From positions 6,572,001-6,636,000 of the forward strand of contig NC_061471.1 in the NCBI RefSeq assembly GCF_022581195.2: 64,000 nt of DNA, in the 5' to 3' direction. The position numbers and the translations under genes are program-made. The stretch's first letter is position 1; each line of letters starts with the position of its first letter. The DNA is from Helicoverpa zea (Eukaryota > Arthropoda > Insecta > Lepidoptera > Noctuidae). A model generated the notes under the pieces. That model made no database searches. It saw only the letters and a program-made list of their open reading frames with translations, and was not told the origin of the DNA. Shown one piece after another: positions 50,201-54,712 of this stretch.

Positions 50201-53200
50201 ATGGGTATGCTTTAGTTAAATCAAGTAATTAAGATGAAATCTATTTGTCTAACAGGTGGCAGAAATACACGGAGGGCGAAGCGCCAGAGAGAGACAAATT
50301 GCCAGGAGAGTGGAAGAATAAGTCATCGTTGCAACGGCTTTGTATAATGCGGGCGTTGCGTGCTGACAGAATGTCGTATGCTTCAAGGTAGGTCGGTCTT
50401 CTTTCTACGACTTAAAACTAAAACATGCAAAAGAGACTAATTATTTGAATTATTCTAGTGCATTTTGTGAAGAAAATCTCGGCACAAAATATGTTGAGGC
50501 CCGAACTCCGGCGTTAGACAAGTCTTACCAAGAAAGCAATTCTACCACGGCCATGTTCTTTATTCTGTCGCCTGGAGTCGATCCGTTGAAGGTAACGATT
50601 AGTGTTGCGTATTTTTCGAGGATTTATTAAATACGTGCTTTTGTTTTAAATATCCAAGATCTTGATTTTTAGGATCTAGAGAAATTAGGTCGGGGTATTG
50701 GCTTTGCGCCTGATAAGAAGAATTTCCATATTGTATCTCTGGGACAAGGTCAAGAGGTAGTGGCTGAAGAAGCTATGAATATCGCCTCGGCTAACGGCCA
50801 CTGGGTTATCTTGCAAAACATACATTTGGTCGCCAAATGGCTTGCAGCACTTGAAAAGAAAATGGAAGAATGCTTTGAAAATCCCAAACCCGAATATAGG
50901 TAAGCTTAATCGTAAGTTCGTTTTATAGATAAATTATCATTTTATAAATTAATTATTTATTTGGTTTAAAAAGGTTGTATCTAAGCGCTGAACCGGCTGG
51001 TGATCCCGCTTACCACATTATCCCTCAAGGAATCTTGGAGTCCGCTATCAAAATCACTAATGAGCCGCCAATCGGAATGTGGGCGAACTTGCACAAGGTA
51101 AGTTTATTTCATTAAACATTTTGGTTAGTTCAGTTAAAACTGTGCATGTGATGAAACTTTCAATTAATTTCCAGTCGCTGGACTGCTTCAGTCAGGAGAC
51201 GCTCGAGATGTGCAGCAAGGAGGCGGAATTCAAATCTATTTTGTTCGCCCTGTGCTATTTCCACGCTGTCGTCGCTGAGAGACGCAAATTCGGTCCACAA
51301 GGATGGAACAGGTATTCAACTGTAAATGCAGAGACCTACTCAGAAATGTCAAATGCAAATTGCGAATCTAATATTGCTTTTATACACCTTAAACGAAATT
51401 CCATAGAACCAATATAGACGTCTTCCTTCTATAGGGTGTACCCATTCAACTTCGGCGATCTGACGATCTGTGTGTACGTTTTGTACAACTACTTGGAGGC
51501 GAATCCTCGCGTGCCCTGGGAGGACTTACGCTACCTGTTCGGAGAGATCATGTACGGCGGACACATCACCGACGACTGGGACAGGCGCCTCTGTCGCACC
51601 TTCCTGCTCGAGTATATGCAGGCCGAATTGGTCAGTAGAAAACTATTTATATATATTTTTATGGTTCCAATATGTTGAGGGTGTTAAAATTCGCATTTAA
51701 ACTTAAACATACTAATAGACGTGTATTCAGGACTGCAATTACCATAATACCTGGTAAAAATACTCTTCATTGCTCCAATGTTTGTGATAATGCTTATTAA
51801 ATGTATTGTCAAATTAGTAAAAGAACCAAGATACCATCTATGATTTTTTCATTCCAGGTGGACGGTGAGCTAGTTCTAGCTCCGGGCTTCATATCCCCGC
51901 CAAACTCAGATTACGTCGGCTACCACGCCTACATCGATGACTTCCTACCAGACGAGACACCGTATTTGTATGGGTTACATCCCAATGCTGAAATAGGATA
52001 CCTTACCACCGTATCCGAAAGACTTTTCAGGGTACGTCATAAAGCGAGCAATTGATTGGTTCATAATTTAAATGCAAAAAAAAATGAAAATAATTACGAT
52101 TAAATACAAACTTGCACTTTTAAAGGTGGTATTTGAAATGCAACCAAGAGATACCGGAGCGCAAGCTGGAGGCGGCGCCAGTAAAGACGAACAGGTATTA
52201 TTATTTATGCTCTCAAACATTACTGTTTTTAATAAATTGCGCAATTTACAATGTTTATATGTATTTATTTAGGTGCGAGCCATGCTAGACGATATCCTGG
52301 ACAGAGTACCAGAACCGTTCAATCTACAAGAACTGATGGGCAAAATTGAAGAGTTGACTCCATTCACAATTGTTGCCATACAGGAGTGTGAACGTATGAA
52401 CCGGCTCATGGGAGAGATTAGAAGGTCTTTGAAGGAGACGGAATTGGGTCTCAAGGTAGGATTCATTCATTTTAAGTTTACACTTATTTTTTTGGCCTTA
52501 TTTCCGACAGTTGGTCTTTCCTTGTTCTTATTTTTTTATTATTATGTTATGAAAATTCTTACTCCCAGTTTGATTATTCTAGATTTTCATACCCTCAATT
52601 TAGTGACTTTGATTCTCGAAATTTTATAATAAGAAGCTTTATTAACTACTTACTTCTGAGATGTCGGCAGATAGAAGAGTATGGAAGGAGAAAATATGCT
52701 GCGCCCACCCCAAATAAAATTGGGATAAGGGCAGAAGGATGATGAAGCTTTATTAACTACCTACTTTTGTACTTAGGGAGAGCTAACCATCAGCAGCGAT
52801 ATGGAGAACCTCATGGAGTCACTATTCATGGATCATGTGCCAGATGCATGGAGCAAGTTAGCCTATCCCAGTCTATTGGGATTGGCCGCTTGGTTCTCTG
52901 ACCTCTGCTTGCGATTAACTGAGCTGGAAAACTGGACTGGTGACTTTAACGTACGTGTCTTTGAATATTGGACTTATTTTGAGCCCTATTACAAAGTGCA
53001 AATATATGCTTAGAGCTCATACTTGATTGTCGGTTATTTCTATGATCAATTTACGACGCTACCCAATGTTTCGGTCAATTGCGACTTCATGAAAATTGCT
53101 ATAAATCGATAAACAGGAAAGAAAACAGTAGATCTTGATTTTAAGAAGGCGCAAGGTGAGTGTGGATGTTCTGTCACAGTTGCCGCCCGCGGTATGGCTG

Positions 53201-54101
53201 GCTGGGTTCTTCAATCCGCAGTCCTTCTTGACCGCCATCATGCAGCAGACGGCTCGCAAGAACGAGTGGCCTCTCGACAAAATGTGCCTCAACTGTGACG
53301 TCACCAAGAAGAGTAGACAGGACTTCAAGTAAGTATAGCTGCTGAGCAAATACATTGAACACTTTATGACCGAATTAACTATACAAGTCCATGTCCGAAT
53401 TAACTAGAAACTTCAAATCGAAACAAAAAACAGCTTGTGTTCTAATCAGTCCCTAGAAGTTTCTAATAAAACTCTTTCGTTGATAATACCACTGTTTTCG
53501 CCAGTGCCCCACCTCGTGAAGGCGCGAACATCCACGGTCTTTACATGGAGGGTGCCCGCTGGGACACCATGACGGGCGGCATCGTGGAGTCACGCATGAT
53601 GGAGCTGTTCCCCATGATGCCAGTCATCTTCGTCCGCGCAGTCACGCAGGACAAACAGGACACTCGCAATGTGTACGAGTGCCCCGTCTACAAGATTCGG
53701 TAAGACATTCTTGGATAGAAAAGTTTCAATTGAGTTGAGATACAAATGTTGTCATAGCTGAATATTTCGGTTGTAGGGTTTTTTTTATGGGAAATCATCA
53801 CATGACACCTCCCGCTGTGGGTTAGCAGCGTGAGGGAGTGTCAGACTTCACATATTGCCAAAGCACGCTGAAACAGCGGAACCTGTACGCATTATATAGA
53901 ACCAACTAACTATTAAATACTTCATTTGTTTTCTTTGGATCCTATGTAAGCACATACTAAAGAAAACATAATTTAACATTGTTGATGTTATCTTCCAACA
54001 GTATGCGTGGGCCGACTTTCGTGTGGACGTTCAATCTGAAGACCAAAGACAAGCCAACTCGCTGGACCCTCGCCGGAGTAGCTTTGCTGCTGGGAGTTTA
54101 A
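12855..54101 (+). CDS. Dhc93AB: axonemal dynein heavy chain, beta type (DNAH9/11/17 class), about 82 exons
   Basis: Motor subunit of ciliary and flagellar outer dynein arms. In insects it acts in sperm tails and chordotonal cilia. The exon chain from ATG (12855) to TAA (54099-54101) sums to 13,836 nt, an exact multiple of three, giving about 4,611 residues against about 4,460-4,490 in vertebrate orthologues. Order: DHC_N1 tail, linker, AAA1-AAA4, stalk with microtubule-binding domain, AAA5-AAA6 and C-terminal cap. P-loops are GPAGTGKT (1996-2003, AAA1), GFAGTGKS (2277-2284, AAA2), GSAGSGKT (2604-2611, AAA3) and GVGGSGKQ (2951-2958, AAA4). Beta-class assignment rests on long runs such as FRPCAMVVPDFELICEIMLV. 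Drosophila has two beta-type genes (Dhc93AB and kl-5), so the exact orthologue is inferred. The extra length is mostly a charged insert in the tail (exons 19-20). The segment entries below list exons. One intron is 9,043 bp and full of mobile elements. Confidence 0.93.
15465..15617 (+). repeat. dispersed repeat copy in dynein intron (ACGCCTGGACC...GCGAAGCCGCGGGC family)
   Basis: Contains CAACAACGCCTGGACCAATT near its start and GGGAGCGAAGCCGCGGGCAA near its end, the same two landmarks, in the same order, as the repeats at 16940-17076 and 20995-21112. It is a longer variant with an internal segment the other copies lack. Members of this family often end in AAGCTAGT. Class not determined; Helitron-like or MITE are possibilities. 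Confidence 0.55.
16940..17076 (+). repeat. dispersed repeat copy in dynein intron
   Basis: Carries AAAACGGCTGGACCGATTTG, then GTAGATAGGTGATACCCTGG, and ends ACGCGGGCGAAGCCGCTGGC followed by GGAAGCTAGT. It is closely similar to the copy at 20995-21112 and related to 15465-15617. No clear target duplication was seen. Confidence 0.6.
18357..18842 (+). CDS. Dhc93AB: charged coiled-coil insert in the dynein tail (exons 19-20)
   Basis: About 133 residues (857-990) coded by two exons joined in phase 1. They are almost entirely Glu, Arg, Lys and Ala with heptad-like spacing (for example EEEKAARARKLQEIEDRREA and KEEREREKAERDRITFERRE), then an acidic patch (PAEEEEEITDPEELAD). The protein then rejoins the normal tail at RWPAYVKYVDAL. 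Vertebrate beta heavy chains go almost directly from the DNYRLF-type segment to that W-x-x-Y-V-x-Y motif. No stop or frameshift is present. The GAA/GAG-rich sequence also leaves a long spurious open frame on the other strand. Confidence 0.75.
19896..20591 (+). mobile_element. 696-bp retroposon insertion with ATAATA-type 3' end
   Basis: A GC-rich block in an AT-rich dynein intron, bounded by a perfect 10-bp direct repeat ACTATAATAA (19886-19895 and 20592-20601). It starts GCCCCGCAGGGCATCTGAGG and contains ACCTCCGGCTTGCCGGAGTA and ATCCGGGACTC-like hairpin sequence near the 3' end. There is no intact ORF. The direct repeat and 3' simple-sequence tail fit a 5'-truncated non-LTR element or a SINE. 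I could not assign the family. Confidence 0.65.
20995..21112 (+). repeat. dispersed repeat copy, abutting a hAT insertion
   Basis: Contains AATACGGCTGGATCAATTTG, GCAGATAGGTGATACCCTGG and GGGGAAGCCGCGAGCGGAAG. It matches the copy at 16940-17076. The hAT element begins 12 bp beyond its end, so the hAT inserted into or just beside this older repeat. Confidence 0.6.
21125..22131 (+). mobile_element. hAT-type DNA transposon remnant with 8-bp target duplication
   Basis: Begins CAGTGGCGGATTAA and ends with the inverted TTAATCCATCCGCCACTG. It is flanked by a perfect 8-bp duplication ATAATACT (21117-21124 and 22132-22139), the hAT hallmark. Internal frames near 21400-21530 read LKELIGNDSVLKSLSDTRWE, which resembles the C-terminal part of hAT transposases of the zf-TTF/MYM1-like group, but no complete gene remains. 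A second hAT-like terminus (CAGTGGTTCTTAACCGGTGG) starts at 21531, and two direct copies of a TTTTGGTTCTGAGTCTTAAA unit lie at 21705 and 21843. The locus is therefore a composite of nested insertions. Confidence 0.85.
23723..24662 (-). mobile_element. 5'-truncated non-LTR retrotransposon with restriction-like endonuclease (R2/R4-like)
   Basis: A 940-bp insert on the minus strand, bounded by the same 18-bp sequence TTGGTTTACGAAAATGTT at 23705-23722 and 24663-24680, a target-site duplication. The AT-rich 3' tail lies at the low-coordinate end. Coding remnants on the minus strand (about 24660-23853) read a CRACHKPGESIRHIISGC zinc-binding motif, then KPDIVVIDRLARRAMIVDVA, a PD-(D/E)XK-like restriction-like endonuclease motif, and a C-terminal GGWIKGLIQKAVLLDTARIV segment. 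The reverse transcriptase domain is missing (5' truncation). The frame is broken by a small inverted duplication (24031-24083), so the copy is dead. Confidence 0.8.
24031..24083. repeat. perfect 24-bp inverted repeat with 5-bp loop
   Basis: Left arm 24031-24054 (CTCCACATGGCGACAACCTC then GTGC) and right arm 24060-24083 are exact reverse complements around the loop TTAGC. In the intact element the right-hand copy would code the segment HEVVAMW. The left-hand copy is an inverted duplication placed inside the endonuclease C-terminus, with partial similarity continuing beyond both arms. Confidence 0.9.
24699..24860 (+). repeat. left inverted terminal repeat of the DIRS-like element
   Basis: Runs from TTATTTGAAGCTTACTAGTT to CCACAGTTCGTCATTG. 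It matches the reverse complement of 29889-30050 without a visible mismatch over 162 bp, which suggests a fairly recent insertion or concerted repair of the ends. Confidence 0.92.
25338..26100 (+). repeat. two-part tandem array inside the DIRS-like element
   Basis: Four copies of a unit of about 99-100 bp start at about 25338, 25438, 25537 and 25636, each with TTTTCGGCCTTGAAAGACTT and GGTACGCTCC. About three copies of a unit of about 109-110 bp follow from about 25781, each with GACCAGTAAGTATACTAGCC and CAGGGTACCAATC. Both unit types share a core (TTAGCCACCCCCC, then AGGGGTCGGCTCATTATC) and look derived from one another. The array leaves long open frames on both strands, which are repeat artefacts. 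Confidence 0.85.
26350..27140 (+). pseudogene. reverse transcriptase remnant of the DIRS-like element
   Basis: Readable in several frames. Fragments include KQKVLLIAANSASFLSNMFL, MAVQVDLAQAYFYLPVAGGH, ITCLPFGLSTAPKTFATVTN and, further on, DLHSLIGLLNFAS, the order seen in DIRS-group reverse transcriptases. The catalytic motif reads IVYLDFLVAHQD, with one of the two expected aspartates missing. Together with the frameshifts this makes the enzyme inactive. Confidence 0.8.
27576..28080 (+). pseudogene. RNase H remnant of the DIRS-like element
   Basis: Contains LADLKWWLVSCHQTLDIHSP and ITTDASDVGWG followed, after a one-base frame change, by AQLNGTPVMGSWNEREKGFH. The D-A-S-D-x-G-W-G motif is the RNase H start in DIRS and gypsy-like elements. 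About 300 bp of unrelated AT-rich sequence (roughly 27240-27560) separates it from the reverse transcriptase part and may be a further insertion. The tail reads HVVNHIPALFNSQADHLSRH, also typical. Confidence 0.75.
28860..29375 (+). pseudogene. tyrosine recombinase remnant of the DIRS-like element
   Basis: Fragments in shifting frames: DNLILWPVFGSKTDSS, then KTLLKEAGITTTPGSFHSAV followed by ASKS, then LAKGNWRSGNTFAHFYRRE. The final Tyr in the TFAHFY context matches the nucleophile position of DIRS recombinases, and the S-x-x-S-A-V-A-S stretch sits where the HxxR region lies. Stops and frameshifts inactivate it. Confidence 0.75.
29535..29640 (+). repeat. copy of the dispersed moth short repeat
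   Basis: Starts TCCTTCGAGCCCATTTCCCA and contains AACTATGTTGGGGTCGGCTT and CCAGTCTAACAGG, the head of the family described at 36775-36984. It lies inside the 3' part of the DIRS-like element, so it inserted after that element did or was carried with it. Confidence 0.7.
29761..29859 (+). repeat. internal complementary region (circle junction) of the DIRS-like element
   Basis: First part (29761 to about 29802) equals the reverse complement of the left end 24682-24721. Second part (about 29798-29859) equals the reverse complement of the right end 30038-30097. The join shares TAATA with both ends. This is direct sequence evidence for the DIRS replication layout. Confidence 0.9.
29889..30050 (-). 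repeat. right inverted terminal repeat of the DIRS-like element
   Basis: Exact inverse of 24699-24860 over 162 bp. The unique right outer end (GGTAAGTATTTAATATGCGT and onward to CTGCTATTA at 30097) follows it. Confidence 0.92.
32277..37212 (+). CDS. Dhc93AB: dynein heavy chain exons 28-38: linker and start of AAA1
   Basis: Residues about 1374-1984, the linker whose swing gives the power stroke. Exons: 32277-32450, 32764-32912, 33444-33567, 34284-34414, 34495-34609, 34848-35072, 35147-35333, 35420-35598, 35965-36160, 36447-36657, 37071-37212. Recognisable stretches are DDETTLADLLALNLHKYEEE, SSKFVGFFEMEVTEWQKKL, WFEVQRKWQYLESIF, EATNKPGL, KQIAQLNALIVLLLGDLTVG and GNTPRLVITPLTDRCYITL. The junction of the exons ending 34609 and starting 34848 gives EDNQ-NQVQNM, two residues more than the family EDNQVQLQN. 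Confidence 0.9.
32953..33353. mobile_element. 401-bp foldback MITE with TTA target duplication
   Basis: GC-rich insert in a dynein intron. The first 83 bp (from GGGTGCGTCCACATCTGGCG) are the reverse complement of the last 83 bp with about three mismatches. It is flanked by TTA (32950-32952 and 33354-33356). Long inverted repeats and a 3-bp TTA/TAA duplication fit a PIF/Harbinger-type non-autonomous element. The open frames on both strands across it reflect the palindrome and GC content, not genes. Confidence 0.88.
33657..34022 (+). CDS. possible alternative terminal exon or unknown ORF inside a dynein intron
   Basis: After a good acceptor (TTTTTTATTTAG, ending 33656) the sequence stays open, in the frame of the upstream dynein exon, for 121 residues (KAVHSHVMTIKTK through HHPIILSEYIL) to TAG at 34020-34022. 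It is hydrophilic and rich in Ser, Lys, Glu and Asp, with SLDDILNEFKSLEEFNVDVD and GTEEEYHKYLQIQDFRRPKL. I recognise no family. Splicing the exon ending 33567 to this one would make a tail-only dynein of roughly 1,640 residues. Alternatively the ORF starts at an internal ATG (33678) as a small nested gene, or it is chance or relic sequence. No AATAAA was found just downstream, which weakens the terminal-exon idea. Confidence 0.35.
   Translation, partial: KAVHSHVMTIKTKHIQNSSSTSKTSKSLDDILNEFKSLEEFNVDVDNHSAIGTEEEYHKYLQIQDFRRPKLQEGNKISVYRFKRSYTMNEIKQMGFELKLDRNLSQQKIMHHPIILSEYIL
34165..34232 (+). repeat. short copy of the dispersed moth repeat (head only)
   Basis: ATCATCCTCCGAGCCTTTTT, then CCCAACTATGTTGGGGTCGG and CTTCCAGTCTAACCGG, nearly identical to the head of the copy at 36775-36984 and then ending. 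It lies between the unexplained ORF and the next dynein exon. Confidence 0.75.
36775..36984 (+). mobile_element. retroposed short repeat (SINE-like) with 14-bp target duplication
   Basis: A 210-bp insert bounded by a perfect GTGATTTGACAGCA (36761-36774 and 36985-36998). It starts TCATCCTCCGAGCCTTTTTC, contains CAATCATGTTGGGGTCGGCT, CCTCCTCAACCCAGTTACCC and TACTGGCTTCTGACTACCCG, and ends AGGATGTTCAATGACAGCC. There is no ORF. This is the most complete member in the window of a family with relatives at 9324-9500, 29535-29640, 34165-34232 and (inverted) 41100-41170. It is retroposed by its target duplication; I cannot say whether its head is tRNA-derived. Confidence 0.8.
37459..37665 (+). repeat. 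two-copy direct repeat, period about 140 bp, with CRE-like core
   Basis: The block TCGATATGACGTCACTATGA, then CTCTTCGTACATACAAGTTT and CATTTTTTGAGATTCGC, near 37461-37518, recurs with few changes at 37602-37660. Each copy carries the palindrome TGACGTCA. It lies in the dynein intron just before the AAA1 P-loop exon. Confidence 0.7.
37841..40354 (+). CDS. Dhc93AB: dynein heavy chain exons 39-46: AAA1 and AAA2
   Basis: Residues about 1985-2574. Exons: 37841-37997, 38073-38313, 38402-38603, 38739-38963, 39043-39381, 39455-39603, 39807-40025, 40117-40354. AAA1, the main ATPase site, has Walker A GPAGTGKT (1996-2003), Walker B in GAWGCFDEFNRI and the sensor-region sequence [20 protein letters not shown]. 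AAA2 has GFAGTGKS (2277-2284), the Walker B region WIVLDGDIDPMWIESLNT and TATPATVSRAGILYINP. All are typical of beta axonemal chains, so the motor should be catalytically competent. Confidence 0.95.
40433..43673 (+). CDS. Dhc93AB: dynein heavy chain exons 47-56: AAA3 and AAA4
   Basis: Residues about 2575-3130. Exons: 40433-40625, 40754-40931, 41220-41348, 41548-41767, 41942-42103, 42176-42375, 42462-42628, 42783-42961, 43217-43294, 43512-43673. AAA3 carries GSAGSGKT (2604-2611), YFVDDMNMPEVDTYGTVQPH and MNPTAGSFTIDSRLQRHF. AAA4 carries GVGGSGKQSLSRL (from 2951), FLMTDAQVSEERFLVLINDL and ENIINGVRGE. Intact regulatory nucleotide sites are expected in this class. Confidence 0.94.
41100..41170 (-). 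repeat. inverted fragment of the dispersed moth repeat
   Basis: Reads on the plus strand as TCAGCTGCATCTGGGTAGAC, TGGAAGCCGACCCTAACCCA and GATGATGA. This is the reverse complement of the GGGGTCGGCTTCCAGTCTA head found in the plus-strand copies. A preceding CCTCCTCCTTTTTGAGAAGT followed by CGGTTAAAA (41056-41085) belongs to another dispersed moth repeat. Confidence 0.65.
43777..46041 (+). CDS. Dhc93AB: dynein heavy chain exons 57-63: stalk coiled coil and microtubule-binding domain
   Basis: Residues about 3131-3540. Exons: 43777-44025, 44126-44237, 44376-44638, 44790-44870, 45090-45305, 45502-45650, 45882-46041. The first helix runs through RLENGLEKLASCAGDVAVLK and TLAEQEIILKEKNKAAEALI. The tip domain includes NTLNKNNLTELKSFGSPPDA and SAAAAGLCAWVINIVKFYEV. 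The return helix runs through EPKRRALNAANAELQAARDK. The chain then enters AAA5 with PGDVLLVTAFISYVGCFMRR. Confidence 0.93.
46202..54101 (+). CDS. Dhc93AB: dynein heavy chain exons 64-82: AAA5, AAA6 and C-terminal domain
   Basis: Residues about 3541-4611. Exons: 46202-46368, 46697-46898, 48735-48865, 49062-49346, 49595-49850, 49965-50146, 50256-50387, 50459-50591, 50673-50899, 50974-51097, 51175-51311, 51435-51630, 51858-52031, 52126-52194, 52273-52455, 52777-52950, 53180-53328, 53505-53699, 54002-54101. Landmarks are TKLANPHYQPEMQAQCTLIN, SLLYFILNDLYKINPMYQFS, MFFILSPGVDPLK, KSILFALCYFHAVVAERRKF, LFGEIMYGGHITDDWDRRLC, GFFNPQSFLTAIMQQTARKN and the end TFVWTFNLKTKDKPTRWTLA before VALLLGV-stop. 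An intron of 1,836 bp (46899-48734) contains three inverted-repeat elements. Confidence 0.94.
46968..47374. mobile_element. MITE with about 66-bp terminal inverted repeats
   Basis: The left end AAGGTGCTTTAATATTATCT then GCCAGGACTTGAATGGGGGG is repeated, inverted, at 47309-47374 with about two mismatches. Flanks are TA-rich (ATAT on both sides), so a TA duplication (Tc1/mariner-like) is possible but cannot be fixed exactly. There is no ORF. Confidence 0.82.
47407..48713. mobile_element. 1.3-kb inverted-repeat element with nested internal palindromes
   Basis: Ends read TAAAGGACAATGCC at left and its inverse GGCATTGTCCTTTA at right, with inverted similarity running more than 80 bp inward (GTCCCCACCCACCAACAGAC on both arms). 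Inside, a second diverged copy of the arm lies at 47743-47900, with an inverted partner near 48055-48160. Another inverted pair (TTAACCAATTACTCGGAATT / GAGTAATTGGTTAACAAACT) lies at about 47570-47620 and 48265-48315. The structure looks like a self-inserted or dimerised foldback element. A further MITE (48326-48560) sits inside it. Confidence 0.75.
48326..48560. mobile_element. 235-bp MITE with about 60-bp perfect inverted repeats, nested
   Basis: Left arm TATAGTTCGGCCATTCAGAG, then AATGCGTTCCTGACACGTCG and CGATTGAACTGACGACGTAA; the right arm (48497-48560) is its reverse complement, identical by eye. TA on both sides fits a mariner-type insertion. The high arm identity suggests it is younger than the element it sits in. 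Confidence 0.85.
49363..49560 (+). repeat. probable dispersed repeat in dynein intron
   Basis: A GC-richer block starting about GATGATTATTGCTGTCCTCC and including CCGATTACCAGCTACGGTGG and TGCGCAGGGTACAACATTGG, ending with a CAAACAAACAAACAAAAAAA tract and a TATTAGTATAGATTATA tail. This fits a short retroposon or Helitron-end copy. No second copy occurs in this window, so the class is uncertain. Confidence 0.4.
52656..52743 (+). mobile_element. truncated non-LTR 3' end with about 23-bp target duplication
   Basis: An 88-bp tail (GGCAGATAGAAGAGTATGGA, AAATAAAATTGGGATAAGGG, CAGAAGGATGAT) between two copies of GAAGCTTTATTAACTACTTA (52633-52655 and 52744-52766, one mismatch, extending CTT). The duplication proves retroposition. 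The next dynein exon starts only 11 bp beyond the right copy, so the duplication brought this element close to a splice acceptor. Confidence 0.75.
53770..53870 (-). repeat. dispersed repeat, relative of 63675-63760
   Basis: On the minus strand it reads AGTCTGACACTCCCTCACGC, TGCTAACCCACAGCGGGAGG and TGTCATGTGATGATTTCCCA. The plus-strand sequence near 63682-63745 has the same order (TTCTGACACCCCCTCTCGCT, GCACCCACAGCAGGAGGGGT, CATTTGCTGGTTCCCCA). Such blocks are common in moth introns. Confidence 0.55.
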
Positions 54102-54712
54102 GGGTTATATTCACTTTAAAATCATAGTGTAGTGTGTTTTTGATTCAGTGTTGTGCACGACATAATTATGTGGTATTTTTCTTAGGTTAAATATTTATTT
54201 ATATCCGCCTAGTTTTTCTTTATATATTCCGTCCAAAAGGATCCAAAATTAACACTTTTGTTTCATTGTCCCTAAGCAACTTTAGTGTCAACTTTGTGGG
54301 AGTAGGATGTAGGTATTAACAACAAAAAAATATTTCTCACTAATTTAATACTGTTGAGTATTATGTCAAAATACTTTGTGCAGACAACAATCGTCGTTTC
54401 AATTATAATCTTCATGATTGTATCAGTGCATAACAACGCTTTAACGGGAAGACTACACAACATTTAGATTCTTATATCTATGTATAGACATTATTGCAAT
54501 AGAGACTCTTTTCCATATACATTATAATATTTATACTTCTCTTTCGCTTTATAAAAATAAATATCGCTTTTTCACAGTGGACGGCTTCGTTCAGTCTAAT
54601 CACTTGAATCGTTATTTATATTTTTAATAGCATACTGCACTTACGTCATTCTTACTTGATAGCTGGCAGTGATCAGCAGGAAATTGTTTTTATAACGTAA
54701 CTTTTATCAGAA
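54102..54712. other. convergent 3' ends of dynein and ankyrin-repeat genes
   Basis: A 611-bp tail-to-tail gap holding both 3' UTRs. A plus-strand AATAAA at about 54556-54561 could serve the dynein transcript. A minus-strand AATAAA (TTTATT at about 54194-54199) could serve the ankyrin gene. If both are used, the two transcripts overlap in this stretch. Confidence 0.45.
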
